Assembly: GCA_948567375.1 (NCBI GenBank)
Contig: OX419755.1
Location: 64,050,944 to 64,114,943, forward strand
Source of the DNA: Lunularia cruciata
Taxonomy: Eukaryota > Streptophyta > Marchantiopsida > Lunulariales > Lunulariaceae
Length of the DNA stretch: 64,000 nucleotides
Direction of reading: 5' to 3'
Shown: positions 39,001-51,379 of the stretch, piece by piece
How the letters are laid out: every line of letters begins with the position of its first letter
Position numbering within the stretch: position 1 is the first letter of the stretch
The notes under the pieces: generated by a model
What the model saw: the letters and a program-made list of their open reading frames with translations, nothing else
The model's database searches: none
Told to the model about the DNA's origin: nothing
Made by a program: the position numbers and the translations under genes

Positions 39001-41829
39001 AAGTAGGATTCAAAGCAAGCAATTGGCCCATTGTGATGTTAGCTTTGTGACTTCCAACATCTTCCAATACATTGTAGTTCCATTTTTTCTTTGAGATCAA
39101 GAAGTCCTCCACCCCAACTTCTTCCTTGGAGTCCATGTTGTTGATGGTGTTGAGGTGCTATTGCAAGTGCTCTTAGTAATCATAAGTGTATCTTTGCTAG
39201 GAGTAAATCCTTGAGAAGAGTGTATATTCTCTGCAAAACAAGCTCTCTTCTTCTCTTATGCCAAAAGCTCCAAATTAAGACCTTTGTAGTTTGAGCATTC
39301 TCTCTTCTCATACTTTCTCTCAACACATCTATAGATGTTATCCCTTTACTTTTGTTTGGATTAGGAGCCACTTGGGTTTCACTACCTTCCTCTGTCTCTT
39401 TATTGGCTCCTTCATAGTCTATTCCTCCATGGTAAGTGGAATTTGGGCAATTCTTTTGGATGTGACCTCTTCCTTCACAATACAAATAGTTTCTATCATT
39501 GAAATTATTGGTTGGTTGGTTGGTTGTTTGGTTGAAATTGTTGGTTGGTTGGTTGGTTGACCTCCTCTATATTGATAGCTTCTATTACTTTTAAGCCTTC
39601 TCCCGACATTCTTATCCACCTCTTTCTTCTCCTATAGTTGCACTACATTGATCTTGAGAATTCCAAGTTGTTCTTTGATGGTTTGAGTGGATCTTTTGGT
39701 AAAGGTGCAAGAACCTGAGCAAGGATTACTTTTAGTGCAACCCTTGCCACCAAAGTATTAAAATTTTCCACCATATTTGTAGCTTTGAGAAGGATGCACA
39801 ACCTCCTTCACCACCAAATGACTCTCATCCCCTTCCAAACTCTCCTCCATACAAATTGCAATCTTGATAGCCTCAACCTTGGAAGAAGATTTCATATCTC
39901 ACCATACTTCTAATATGTGGTCTCAAACCTCCCATAAAATTCTTGGTGAGCATGGCTCCTATGCCAATCATAGTAATCTCCATCTCATCTCCATCTTCTT
40001 GAATATTATTTAAAATTTGGACTCTAACTTCTCCATTCTTTTTACATAGAGTCTCACTTTCTCTCCATCTTCTTGTTTGAGGAAGGTAACCTCACTCATT
40101 AATCTCCCATAACTTTCATTTGGAAGAAATTTCTCAATAAGTATTGAAGTTCAAGTTTTCCAAGACCCTTGTTGCCCATCTCCCTTCTCTCTTGGTATTT
40201 TGACTCATACCATGTAAGTACTACATCCTCAAAGAAATTTGGTAATAATGAAACCCACTGATTCTTCCTCCACTCATTATTTCCTATGCAAGCTCTTGAA
40301 GTCTCTTACAAAGGTCTTTATGTCTTCTCTATCCTTGCCGAAGAAACCATAATTTTCCCCATCTTAACTATCTTAACCATCTTTTCTATCTTAAAATCAT
40401 GTTTCCCCATCTTCCCCATCTTAACCATCTTTTCTTTCAATCTTTTTCTTTTCTTTTCTCTCACTCTATAACTAATATAGTATATACATGATTAACATCA
40501 TTTGAGACTAATCCACCCTAAGAAACACAAAAGGTTCAGGTTGCTCCAAGATTTATATAGCAACATCAAATCCTAGATTGTATATTAATTGAACCCTCAT
40601 GGATAGCTTATCCATATGTTGAAATATTATCTCTATCATTAACATTAAGAACTAAAACTCCTTGGTCTTAGATCTCCTCTCTCCAGATCTTGATGAAGAA
40701 AGTCTGACATGCAATCCCAAGTCAGGTAAGCCTCTCATTTCCCTCAATCTCTTGCTCTCAAGGATCAATAGACATGAACTTGCCTTATGTCTCTTTTCTC
40801 TATATAAAAAGCACTTAGAATCATTCTTTCTTCCAAGTAGTGTATAATCTCTCAATTGATATGTTTTGGATCCTCTCAACACTCTTCAAATTCTATTCTT
40901 AACTGTCTTTTTCTCAAATCCACCCGTACATCACCTCAAAATCTTGGATAATCTTACATAACCTTGACTTTCACTCTTGGTGACACTCCATGTTCCCAAG
41001 ATGAGTCTAAACACTCAAACATGCTTTTGGTTGCTCTCACACTCTTCATGCATGAGATCTCAACTCTCCAAAATTGACCACTCATCACACTGTCACTAAA
41101 TTCTCTCAATTAGTATGTCACAACCCTCTAAAAATTTTCTCACTTAATCAAAACCCCAAGGTGTCCTCCCTTGCAAAATTTCAGATCTTTTCATTGAGCT
41201 ATTTGGCTTAATCACCTTTCTATTCATCTTACATATTTCAAATTTGGTCTAAAAACCACCCCCTTACTTTAAAAACTCATTACTTCTTGCAAAAGAATGA
41301 TCTCACTTTAATTCTTAAGCCAGAAGTTAGAATATTATGTACTTAATTTTCTTGGAAAGTTTCAAAAAAATCCACTAAAAATGAAAAAATGACAAACTCT
41401 ATATAGAATTCCAAAGAGCATGAAGTTTGTGAGAATAGTTTACCCTACTACCTTCCAAAACTTCTTGGTCAATGCATGTAAAAGCACTTACAATAATTTC
41501 AAGTTTCCCACCTAACACATAATCCAAGTTATCCTTTATGAAAATTTCAAGCTAGATCTCAAACTTGAGATTTTGCCCAAAATCACCATAATCTCTAAAA
41601 TCTACAATCCACCTCACATAATCTCTCCAAATTCTCTCATGTCTATAATATATACAATATCACCTCAAAAACTTCATAGTGAGCTCAAAGTATAAGAATA
41701 TGTCCAAGTTCTCTAACATAAATTCAACACTCTCTTCTTCTAATGTTTTCTCCAAGTGAGCTCTCATAGCCTCCTTCTATCTATATTATCCTGCCTTCTA
41801 AAAAGGTCCCGCCAATAGAACTAAAAATG
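36099..41829 (-). pseudogene. gag-pol of element C (broken)
   Basis: Read on the minus strand, gag lies around 41-39.2 kb and ends in a zinc knuckle that has lost its first Cys (YCEGRGHIQKNCPN, near 39,440-39,490). A protease-like ALVDGGFAINVM sits near 38,790-38,860 with LLGRPW after it. RT and connection pieces lie near 37.9-38.15 kb (DPKKVRKFLDY). RNase H lies near 37.57-37.75 kb (ALNYIINNPNVEGRLA). The integrase core lies near 36.6-36.9 kb (FYEFITTRFGCPLGLVFDKG), with a C-terminal tail ending about 36,110 (VWGNYTYDLKELGG). Frameshifts and stops separate all parts. A (GGTT)n tract lies near 39,508-39,560. Confidence 0.8.
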
Positions 41830-42530
41830 TGAGCCGGCCTATCTCTCACTCAAGATGAACCTCTAATAGCTATTATGGTAGTGCACAATGGACTAAGAAG
41901 GCAAGAAACCCCATCTCCATCATATTCCTCCAAGGTTGACACTCCAAGACTCAAACCATTGCTCACTAGAGAACTCAATGAGAGAGAGATAGTTGCAAAT
42001 AAAAGGATAATGAGTACTTCCTCACCCCTAGTTATATACTTGTGAAATAATTATGCACCAAAATTACTAATTATTAGAGTAACTCAAGTTACTAGGCTAA
42101 AAAGTCCAAAAAAGTCTAAAGTCTAAAGGAATATTCATACTCATGGGAATATTCTCCTAAGCATGTGGTATTTTCTTGACCCAACCACTAAGTCAAAGTT
42201 TCCTTCATATGGACTTTCCTTGGACTATAGAAGAATTCAAAACAAAAAAGCTTGTGGGTCCAAGAGTTTTCAACTTTTTCCTCAAAGCCAAACACTTAGG
42301 AATAATACCAAGTTAGTACACTAGAATCCAAAATAGTGGTGCTCATCTTTTCCACTTCCTCTAAAGTCAGGTCCCTTTTATCTTAGCTATGACTAACTTT
42401 AACTAATCATGACTAATGTAGAACTATCATTTATCTCTATATAAATAAAATCTTGTAGGCATTTATAAGTACTTATATACCAAACTAAATATCATAATAA
42501 CACATTCATGCACAAATGGATGTTATAACA
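41830..42530 (-). repeat. 5' LTR of element C
   Basis: Same repeat as 35,454-36,098, starting TGAGCCGGCC on the plus strand and ending near TGTTATAACA. It is about 55 bp longer through small insertions. Divergence between the two LTRs is substantial by eye, so the insertion is not recent. Confidence 0.85.
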
Positions 42531-45360
42531 CAACCCAACCGATAAATTCTTGAGAATTTAAAAGATGTGATCAATGAGTTTCAAGATGTCTTTCTTGATT
42601 ATTTAGCTTCAAGATTATCACCAAAAAGGAGAGTAGATCATAAAATGAAGATATTTGCTAGGAAGACACCTCCTTGTAAGGCCCCATATTTATTATCACC
42701 TTATGAGTGGGAGGAGTGCAAGGCTGAGATCAAGGATATACTACAAAAAAAGGTTTATCTAACCTAACTTATCACCATATGAGGCTATTGTTTTGTTTGT
42801 AGAGAAGAAGGATAGTATAATGCACATGTGCATTGACTAACATGGCCTAAATTAACAAATGATAAAGAAAAAATATCCATTACCTTACATGGATGACCTT
42901 TTTGATCAACTCAATGGGGCAAAACACTTCATCAAACTTGATCTAAGGAGCAATTATAACCAAATTAAGATCATAAATGAAGACGGACCTAAAACAATCT
43001 TTCAAATTTGTTAATTTGAGTACCTCATGATGCCATTTGGCCTCACCAATGCACCAGCTACTCTCATGAGCTTGATGAATGACATATTTTGTCTATATTT
43101 AGATAAGTCTATTATCATTTTCCTTGATAACATCTTAGTATAAGACAATGACAAAGCATAAGCAATATCTGCAAAAAGACCTCTAGATTCTACGACAAAC
43201 TAGTTGTATGCCAAAGTCTCAAAGTGAAAGTTTTGCAAGTTTGAAGAAGATTACTTGGGCATAGAGTAAATGCAAAAGGTTTCCAAGTGTTAGCAAATAA
43301 AATAAATGTAATTTAAAAATAGGGTGCTCTAGAAGATTAGACTCAACTCAAGAGTTTCTTGGGATTTATTGGATTATATTGTCAATTTTCCAATGATCTT
43401 CAAAGGTCACACAACCCTTAATGCCACTACTTGGCAAGGGAAAGAAGTAGATGTAGGGAATCGCACAAAAATTGGCCTTTTGGGAATTGAAACACGCATT
43501 ACTACATATACCAATCTTGAAATGGTATGTCCCAAAATACTCAATCAAGCTAGCTATATATGCATTGAATATTGTGATAGGAGCAGTCCTACCACAAGAA
43601 TAAAATGATAGATAATACATAATTGGATATCTCTCAAAAACTCTTACTAGTAGAGCACAACTATCACACCACCCAATGAGAAGAGTTAGCTATTGTCCTT
43701 GCAACCAAGCATCGGAAGCATTAACTTGGCAAGAAGGCACTTGTAGTGGAGATAGATCACAAACCTCTAGTGTACCTTGAGATACAATAAGACCTATCGT
43801 GTCGATAGATTTTTCAAGTAGAATGGAGACAACGGTTCAACATGACAATCACATATGTAGAAGGCAAGAAGAAATTTGTAGATGCATTCATCCAAATGCT
43901 TATGGTGAAAAATTTAGTGGTAGAGGTCAAAATGAACCTAGAATTCTGGCCAAGGATTCTTCCTGCTACAAAGATTGACCCATAGATTGTAGGAGCTCAA
44001 TCATCCAAAGGCATAACCAATGCCCAAAGATTCACTTTTTATGATGGCAAGTTATGGATCTTAGATGACCCAAACCTAAGAACCACCATCCTAGTAGAAT
44101 GTCATGAATCTACCATTGCAAGTGACATTGGAGAGGACAAGACCTTGGATGTAATCAAATGCTATTACTATTGGCCCAGGATGAACACTAATGTGATGGA
44201 ATAAATTCAAATGTGCCTACTTTGTCAAAAAATAAAGCCTTTAATCAAGCTCTTGTAGGACTCCTTCAACCTTTCCCTACTCATACACAATGTTGTGAGC
44301 AAGTAAGCATGGATTTAACTTGTGAATTGCCAAAGACACCTCAGGTTTTGACTCCATTGTAGTCTTTCTAGATTGATTCAACAAAATGCTTCATGTGTAT
44401 TGTATGACTAAGGACATGATTTCTCTACAATCAGCTCAATTATACTTAGCTTGGGTCTTTCTCACCATGGTCTATCTTGAGTGCTCATTTAGATTGAGGC
44501 ACTCAATTCACTAGTTTGTTTTGGAGAACACGCTTTGGCATCTTCAAAACCAAACTTGCTATGTCCATGCCATACCATCTACAACCAAGGAAAATAAAGT
44601 GGGCCAATCATACTATCAAGGACATGCTCCTAGGTTTCACCATAAAGGAGCAAGAAAGGTAGGACATCTTACTTCCATTGGTGAAATTTGCCTACAACAA
44701 TTCAATGAATGTATCTAAACAAGTCACATTATTCTTTCTCATATACAAAAAACACACTTTCACACCTTCAAGCTTTGTAGAAATCTGCCCAATGGCTACA
44801 AAAGATGACATTGTCAACACTTTTGTTTCCATAATCCAACAAGGTATGGAGAATGCCAAGTATAGGTTGCAAACAACCCAAAATTGACAAAAACAACATG
44901 CAAATGCACATTGCAGGTACTTGGAGTTCAATATTAGAGATCAAAGAGTGGCTATCCACAACCAACCTCAAAATAGTTGGCTCTTGTATGCTAAAACCTT
45001 GTTTTACTAGGCATTTTTCTATCATTCATCAAATTGGCACAATGGCTTATCACCTCAAGCTCCCACCACACGTGAAAATCCATCTAATGTTCCATTGGAC
45101 TTATTGTAGAACTACCTCAATTGCCTCATTTTTCTCCATAAATGAAGTTAGACCTTGTCCAACACTCATTGATGGCACAAAGGAATACTAAGTTGAACGT
45201 ATTCTCCAAACATACATCCGTGGTACCCGCTATCCACATGTGGAATATCTTGTACATTGGAAAGAGTACCCATTGTATGAGGTTACATGGAAGCGCATAA
45301 CTAACTTGACCAATGCACTAATGTTAGTGAAATCTTTTGAGCAACAACTTCACAATGAGG
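42531..45360 (+). pseudogene. RT, RNase H, integrase and chromodomain of element B (broken)
   Basis: It follows element A pol block by block: VINEFQDVFLDYLASRLSPK, then CKAPYLLSPYEWEECKAEI, RT pieces, RNase H, the integrase zinc finger and core. At the end, about 45,190-45,350, is a chromodomain (VEYLVHWKEYPLYEVTW), which marks a chromovirus. Stops and frameshifts are dense. It keeps a 7-nt stretch near 42,690 that element A has lost, so here it shows the older reading frame. Confidence 0.82.
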
Positions 45361-45385
45361 ATGTTATGTCTTAAAAGGGAGGAAG

Positions 45386-45783
45386 TTTATAATATCATTA
45401 GCAATACATATTATTTAGAGGTGGAAAGTGACTTATTAATATCTTGAGAGATGTGATATATGATGGTCTAGTAGATAAATAGAAGTGTCACCAAAAGAGT
45501 ACTTCCACTAATAGGACAAGGATTGATGTATCACCATCCATACAATTAATCTAAGGTTGAAGCTTGCTAACATGTCACCATCCCATGTATTCGATTCAAG
45601 AGAGTTTCTAATCTAAAGTTGAAGCTTGCTAACATGTCACCAATCCATGTATATGATTCAAGGATGAAACTCTCTTTGAGTGGATCTTCTTTACTATAGA
45701 ATAAAGACAAGATTTCCTTTAGAGCATGAGATTATTGAGTGATGAAGCTTTGTGTTTCTCTTGTTTTTCTCTTTGGAGTTTCT
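45386..45783 (+). repeat. Shortened 3' LTR of element B
   Basis: It follows the polypurine tract AAAAGGGAGGAAG. It matches the A-family LTR in order but is only about 398 bp against 739, mostly through internal deletions. The TCACCAAAAGAGTACTTC and ACATGTCACC blocks are clear. It ends CTCTTTGGAGT, just where the neighbouring methyltransferase element begins in opposite orientation. Confidence 0.72.
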
Positions 45784-45824
45784 CTTATCTCAAAAAAGTA
45801 TAGCTAGTCAAATTCCATCATATG

Positions 45825-46420
45825 CATGATGTAAAACATTTGTAGGCAAGAGAATCATCCACCAAAGATGAAGATGACGGGCTAATGATTCAATTTTAGT
45901 TGTATCCAACAACATGATAGGTCTCATCCAATAATGGAATTAATGTGTTCTTACCACCACTCGTGTACAAGAATCACTCATCAAAGGGATGTTCTCTAAA
46001 ATGTACGCTAGAAAAATGGATTGATGAATCTAGAGATGTTGTAGTATACATAACCTTTCCCAAAACACACAAAAACGAAATCTTATAGACCTTGAACTCA
46101 ACCGACACGATTATGCCCTTGACATGATCTTCCAAAAATCACCAAATGATAATACCATGTCTCTCCAAATCCCATGCACCCAATAAGGAAATATCTATTG
46201 GCATGATCTTTTGGTAACCCTTGATTGTGACATCAATAATAACTCAAGATACAGATAGGCCCAATGTGCCATATGATATAGAGAGACTTGGCTAGTAATC
46301 TCATCCCTCTCCACATACAGGTACCTCTAGACTCATATACTTACCCATATACCACAACTAGTGTAGTGCTAATCCTTCCAAACAACTCCAATAGACATAC
46401 TTCCTCTCTTGAATATTGCT
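45825..46420 (-). pseudogene. C5 cytosine DNA methyltransferase domain of a retroelement (broken)
   Basis: Motifs appear in the order expected for 5-cytosine methyltransferases, on one strand, across three shifted frames. Motif I is VCLLELFGRISTTL (46,403 downward). A motif II-like stretch is RYLYVERDEITSQV (about 46,327-46,285). Motif IV is LVIFGRSCQGHNRVG (46,145-46,102), with the catalytic Cys and the following Gln kept but the preceding Pro changed to Ser. Motif VI is AYILENIPLM (46,010-45,980), giving the conserved Glu-Asn. A motif VIII-like stretch is RHLHLWWMILLPTN (about 45,880-45,841). Spacing fits a compact DNMT3-like catalytic domain. In-frame stops (for example just after motif IV) make it inactive. 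Family assignment is from motifs only. Confidence 0.75.
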
Positions 46421-46499
46421 AAACAATAAGTGTGGTATCCATAGATGACAAGGTGATAGACTTTGGAGGCTCATCCTCACACTAGTTTCTTGGTGGTAC

Positions 46500-48640
46500 A
46501 AGGCTCCACTCCAAGCTTACTGCACCAACTGATATGCATGTTGATGCAATGTCTCCTCAAAACTATACATTGGAACATCCAAGGTAGATAGATCAATCCT
46601 ACTCATACTCCAAATCCAAGTGATCTTCTTTAGTACTAGTGTATCCTCCACATGGGCATTCCCATCCAATAAGTCATGAGGCCAAGTAATGGAACCACCA
46701 AAATTTGAAACTAATGCCATGGTCCTTGACTATAGTGAGCCAATTTTGCCACTACTAAAGTGCATTGGTAGGCAACATACCCGTCCCTCACCTAACTACC
46801 AACCTAGTATATAGGAAATTGTCTCCTCCTAATAGTCAACACTAAAACTCACGGGGTATAACATTGCTCCACCAACTAGCATATCATATAACTTTGCTAC
46901 TATAGCAATGGCTTGAGCTTTCACCATAGAGCTATCAGTCAGATGACTAGACAAGATCTAGACAATGAGCTCCCCACATGTGATGTATTATGTAGAACCA
47001 CTCCTAAAGATATCTAGATCTAAAATAAACACCTCTCCACATTGGTATTCCATAGCTCAAGATCAACAATTGCAGCCTTCTCCAACATAAAGGGATGGAC
47101 ACCACAGTCTAATAAGACACTTCATGATGTATAGACCTTCCTTGAAAGTCCTACCAGATGAAAAATCCCACTCTTGTTGTCCAAGAAAATAACTCTAAGT
47201 GTGAACCGAGCTTGCTCAAAGGCAAGTCTAGCTGGCAACTCCTCCAACCTAGTTGCTACTCCTTGCCATAAACCATTGGTTGCTAAATGCTCCTCAACCA
47301 AGTAAGCTCCACTATCCACCACCTTTGCTCTAGAAGCATGAACCACATCATCCCTACTATCGTAAAATATGGTAGTCAACCGGAACATTGGAGTTGGGTT
47401 AACTCCCAATGTAAACATGTCACTAGCTAAGAACAAAGAGAAGCACATAATCTATTGAACTACCCTCAACATCATAATAGGATCAATCTATGTAATAATA
47501 GTTGGTTGTCCAGTATCTAGTCATCATGCATTCTATCACCACCTACCACACCTACTCTAGGATGTTTAAGAGCCATGGATGTCATCTATAATGCCTCAAA
47601 GAGTGTGAAAGACTAGGGAAGTCTTACTTGTTTACCAATCTCTCCTCTTTGTGGGTCCAATTCCATGGATGCTCCTCTAGGCTCTAGAGCATGTATTGCA
47701 TTCCTAGTTATTGCGGCAAATGCATATACTTGCGCTTCTCTACATATAAAGTCTAAGTCATCTTTGTCACTAGCATAAGAGGTGGAAGCCTCAACATCTA
47801 AGCTATGGCCTTGATCTCCTCTAAGCTATGGCTTTGATCATTTGTGTGATCAAATCTGTGACATGGTCACATTGTCTCTATGCTAGCTTTGATGCACTAT
47901 AGATATCGTATCCATTGTCTTGAGTGCATTCTCTCTTGTGGTGAGGTCCACTACAAGTCTAACAAGCAACACCACTACTCATTGGTTGACCCAAAATGAA
48001 GGTAAAGGCCTAGTTGCACTAGGCCTTCCACTTGCTCTATAAGATTTGAGTTTTCCATTCTATCCTTGGAAGCCAGCACGGTGTGATGCACTCTATTGCA
48101 TTCTAGAAGAAGTAATAATCTCCCTACCAAATCCTTATATCACCACTCTCTCTTCCACCATGTTGAGCTCAATTTGCTTATTCAAACTAAAGACCACTGC
48201 CAAAGTAGGTGAGATAGCCTAAAACAACATAGCATCATATACTCTACATTGCAACTACATTTCCAAGATCTCATATCAAAACATTACTACTTAAGCCTTA
48301 ATAACTCCCTGATTGAAATTGTTACCCGTCCTCTTATGTGAGAGTATGTCTCATGTAGATTCTCTCCAACCTTTTGCAAGAACTCCTACAAGCTTCTTGA
48401 CTTGTTAGTCCACACTCCTTGGTAGCTCTACCTCAAACACTAGAAGAACTCCACCATGCGGTTAAACCCCAATACTACATCATATCCTATAGTGGCACTT
48501 TCACTTGTAGTATCACCATCTCCAATTGGTGCACCTCCATAGGATGCACCAATGCTTTGGAGCTAGAACTCATGGGTACTATTGATCTACCCCTAGAAAT
48601 TGACCTTGAAATGATGGAGATGTAGTTTAGAGATCCAATC
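46500..48640 (-). pseudogene. gag-protease region of the methyltransferase retroelement, minus copy (broken)
   Basis: The best-preserved piece (47,448-47,122) reads DMFTLGVNP through SRAKVVDSGAYLVEEHLATN to FLDNKSGIFHLVG. It is followed by LLDCGV (about 47,116-47,099), a decayed aspartic-protease D-S/T-G site. The zinc-knuckle area near 47,950-47,850 retains CSGPHHKREC and a shifted CDHC-type knuckle. The part at 46,720-46,517 (SIDLSTLDVPMYSFEETLHQ-like) leads straight into the methyltransferase domain. Confidence 0.7.
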
Positions 48641-49109
48641 TATCTCCATAGTTCAATCTCTTCCAAGTGACCTCTCTTTAACTCATGGTAGTCATCTATT
48701 GGCAGACCCTCTAAGTATTAGAATAATGCTTTCTATGCCATGAAGGGAGTGAACAAAGTCAGGTTCTACATCTACTAAATTCACACCAATTATTGGACTC
48801 TTAAATGAGGTCATCCAACTCAATGGTACCCATTATACCAAAGTAGCATTGATAATAAAGTTGCATTAGCTTTCCATACTCATGCATTTCATGCAACTTT
48901 TTTGAAACATCTAAGAACCTAAGCACCTTCTCTTCCCAAATAATCATACATTTCATGTAACCATTTTTAAGTCTTTGAGAACCTAGACATCGTGGTACTC
49001 AAGCATCCCATGCAAATGCAATGATTGAATTTTAACCAAACCAAGTATACCACACTCCAATATATCAAATATATACCATTAAAATATGATTTACTATGAA
49101 ATTATTACA

Positions 49110-49860
49110 ATATCATTGTCTAGCACTCAAATAGACCAAAAAGTTTTGCATCACATGAGTTCTTGTTTCTTCTCTATTCTCAAGATGATACTCAGATGTG
49201 ATTTGGTCCATGACTTGCTCTACTTCAATTTTGATATCTGACTCATCATAGTATTTCTTTACCCAATTGTTAGTCTTGTTGATAAAAAAATGACAAAGAA
49301 TAAAACACACCATTACTCATTTTAAAAGATCTATCTTTTGACTATGATTATTTAATTGGATCCTTATTTCTTTAAGTGAATACCAACTAGCTTTCAAAAC
49401 TTGGATATAATATTCATCTACAACTCTTGCTTGGCAAGACATTTATTGAAATCAACCTTGTCTGGTGTTCTAGCATGTTTAAAAGAAGAGACTAGATGTC
49501 TCATGGGAATATAACATGAATCTCCTAACAAGAATTGAAGTTTTTCAAACAAACTACTCTCACCTCTTGTATTCAAATTCAACCATATAGGTGATTTTTG
49601 AGACATGCAATATCATGGCAAGATTCAAGCATTCATACACTTCACATACAATTATCAATCAATACTTCTTTGCAACACAATCAATATATACTCCTTCACA
49701 ACACAAAATAACAATTCTTATCTCTAGCAAAATGTATGATCTTTCTCTTGTTGTCACACACCACTTGACCATTAAGAGAATAAAATATTTTTCTATCTCC
49801 TTGTCAATAATGATCTCTATGAGAGTCAAAATATAGTCTAATCCACTTAACACACACATC
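49110..49860 (-). pseudogene. PIF/Harbinger-type transposase relic
   Basis: The minus-strand reading gives FLLGDSCYIPMRHLVSSFKH followed by ARTPDKVDFNKCLAKQELVV. After that come SLKEIRIQLNN and WVMVCFILCHFFINKTNNWV. This is the layout of the DDE_Tnp_4 nuclease: the LLGDSxY block with the second Asp, the FN block, then a V(V/E)E region, SLKxLRIQL and a C-ILHN block. Here HN is HF and the Glu region reads VVDEYY, so it is inactive. The part upstream (49,859-49,659) may be the preceding catalytic region but is less clear. No terminal inverted repeats were found. Confidence 0.62.
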
Positions 49861-51340
49861 TAGAGAATCTTTTTGAGCAAAAATAGAAGATATCATCAAT
49901 CTCTCCTCCCAATTAAGTTACTTTACCTCCTTATCCAAGATAAAAATAATGACAATCATTTCAGATGCAAATATTGACAATCATTTCACATTTTGTAAAT
50001 AAAATCATTAATTGATCACTAATCCTCCATATGTTTAAGCATCTTATCACATTTAACCCATTGTCATGATGCCCAAACGAATCAAGAGCAAGGGTGACTT
50101 GCATCTAGAGAAGAGTTTGTGTTCTTTGTGATGCATTTCTAAATACATTATGATCTTTTATTACATCTACCAAAATTTAGAAAATAAATACATTTATCTT
50201 AATAAGGTGTCTAAAAGCAATAGGTCCAATCCATGGAAAGTTTTTAGAACAAAATTTTTGCTTCAGGTACATTATACTCTCTTTTGCAAATATCAAGATA
50301 CCAATGCATAACTTGACCACCTTTTTAATACCTCCATTGAATCTTCATCATCAAAGCTTCAATCATCATTCTAATATGTTGACTCTTTGAGAACATCATT
50401 CTCAATTTTTGCCTCAAAACCACATGGATTGGCTTGGCAATTTTATGAAGGAGAAGAGTGCAATTACTAGCAAAGCATATTGGATTAGAACCAACAAAAT
50501 CTCAACTTAATCAAGAGTAGAGTAGTTGTAGGGTACTTATATTGATAGAGTGAGTGAGAAATATCATGCCATTGAGTGTGGGTGAGGGAAAAACATGAAT
50601 GAATAGCCACAATGCATACAAAATGCTATTGATATATACAAGGTTGTAAACTCCCTCAATATCCTTGATAAGGTTATAACCCCGTAACATGTTTATATTT
50701 TTAACTATTTAGTTTCCTAGAAATTCTATGATGTCTAATGAAAAACCAATTTTCATTCTCAAAATTCTTTTTCATTATAACTAATTAGTATTTTAGACAT
50801 TTTTGAAGCTAAGCCATACAGAATGTCTTTATTTAAAGTTATCACTTGTTTATAGTAACTAGTCTTAGTCTCAAACTGAGTCCCCTCCAATGTATATCTC
50901 AAAAACCCTAAATGATGGGAGAAGTCAAAATGCTACATATGTCCATACTGCCTCAATCCTTCAAAATGAGGTTTTAGGATTAGTCTTAACAATGAAGGAG
51001 GAATGGCCACCATCACTTTCTAGCACATAGCTAGAATATCTTGGGATGAATGTAGCAATATGTCATGACATTTGTAGTGCCAAAGCTAGTTTGCTCAAGT
51101 GCTAGAATGGTAGTGTTTGCAACCATAATTATTCTAGTAGTTACTCATGGACTACTTAATGGAGGCCAAATTTCATGTTAGTACTATTGATCACATGGTA
51201 GGACTCACCACCACTTGCACTATTTACACCATCAAATGTGTTATCATCAATGGCGTTAGGGTTAAAGAGATAGGTTGAGCAAAGGGGTATACTTTTGAAG
51301 TGTATCTCTAGAGAGCCCACCTTGTTGATGTTGAGCTCTC
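49861..51340. other. Unassigned AT-rich repeat DNA
   Basis: I see no gene, LTR or transposase block that I can name. It may contain the 5' part of the Harbinger relic or the outer part of the methyltransferase element, but I have no motif to support either. Confidence 0.45.
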
Positions 51341-51379
51341 GAGTTCCAAGCTATGGTGAATAAAGACCGACAAGCGTCA

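Larger units (their letters stand above)
35454..42530 (-). mobile_element. Element C: LTR retrotransposon with both LTRs, inserted in element B
   Basis: Two direct repeats (35,454-36,098 and 41,830-42,530) flank about 5.7 kb of minus-strand gag-pol. Sequence matching element A continues seamlessly from AGAGTGCAC before it to the CAACCC... block after it, showing insertion into element B. The target duplication is not clean (left GCAC, right ACAC). It is a Ty3/gypsy element by gene order, but I see no chromodomain and its proteins differ from A, B and D, so it belongs to another clade. Every gene is broken. Confidence 0.88.
32931..45783 (+). mobile_element. Element B: old Ty3/gypsy chromovirus, split by element C
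   Basis: Order on the plus strand: remnant of the 5' LTR end (to 32,973, ATTACA), a decayed primer-binding site, gag, protease, the interruption by element C (35,454-42,530), RT, RNase H, integrase, chromodomain, polypurine tract and a shortened 3' LTR. It aligns along its length with element A but has many stops and small indels, so it is the older copy. Most differences from A are C-to-T or G-to-A, often at sites that are CG in A. Confidence 0.85.
45784..48850 (-). mobile_element. Decayed retroelement with gag, protease and cytosine DNA methyltransferase
   Basis: On the minus strand the order is gag (about 48.6-47.6 kb), a double zinc-knuckle area (about 47.9 kb), an aspartic-protease-like region (47.5-46.6 kb) and a C5 methyltransferase domain (46.45-45.83 kb). 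It aligns with the plus-strand copy at 54.5-56,987 for gag through protease. The downstream end is cut by the 3' LTR of element B, so whether RT and integrase follow cannot be seen. Upstream the match to the other copy stops near 48,850. All genes are broken by stops and shifts. Confidence 0.75.

Noticed and set aside
39508-39560. (GGTT)n tract as a telomere-like repeat
   Set aside because: The plant telomere unit is TTTAGGG. This is a simple tetranucleotide run inside the decayed element C gag.
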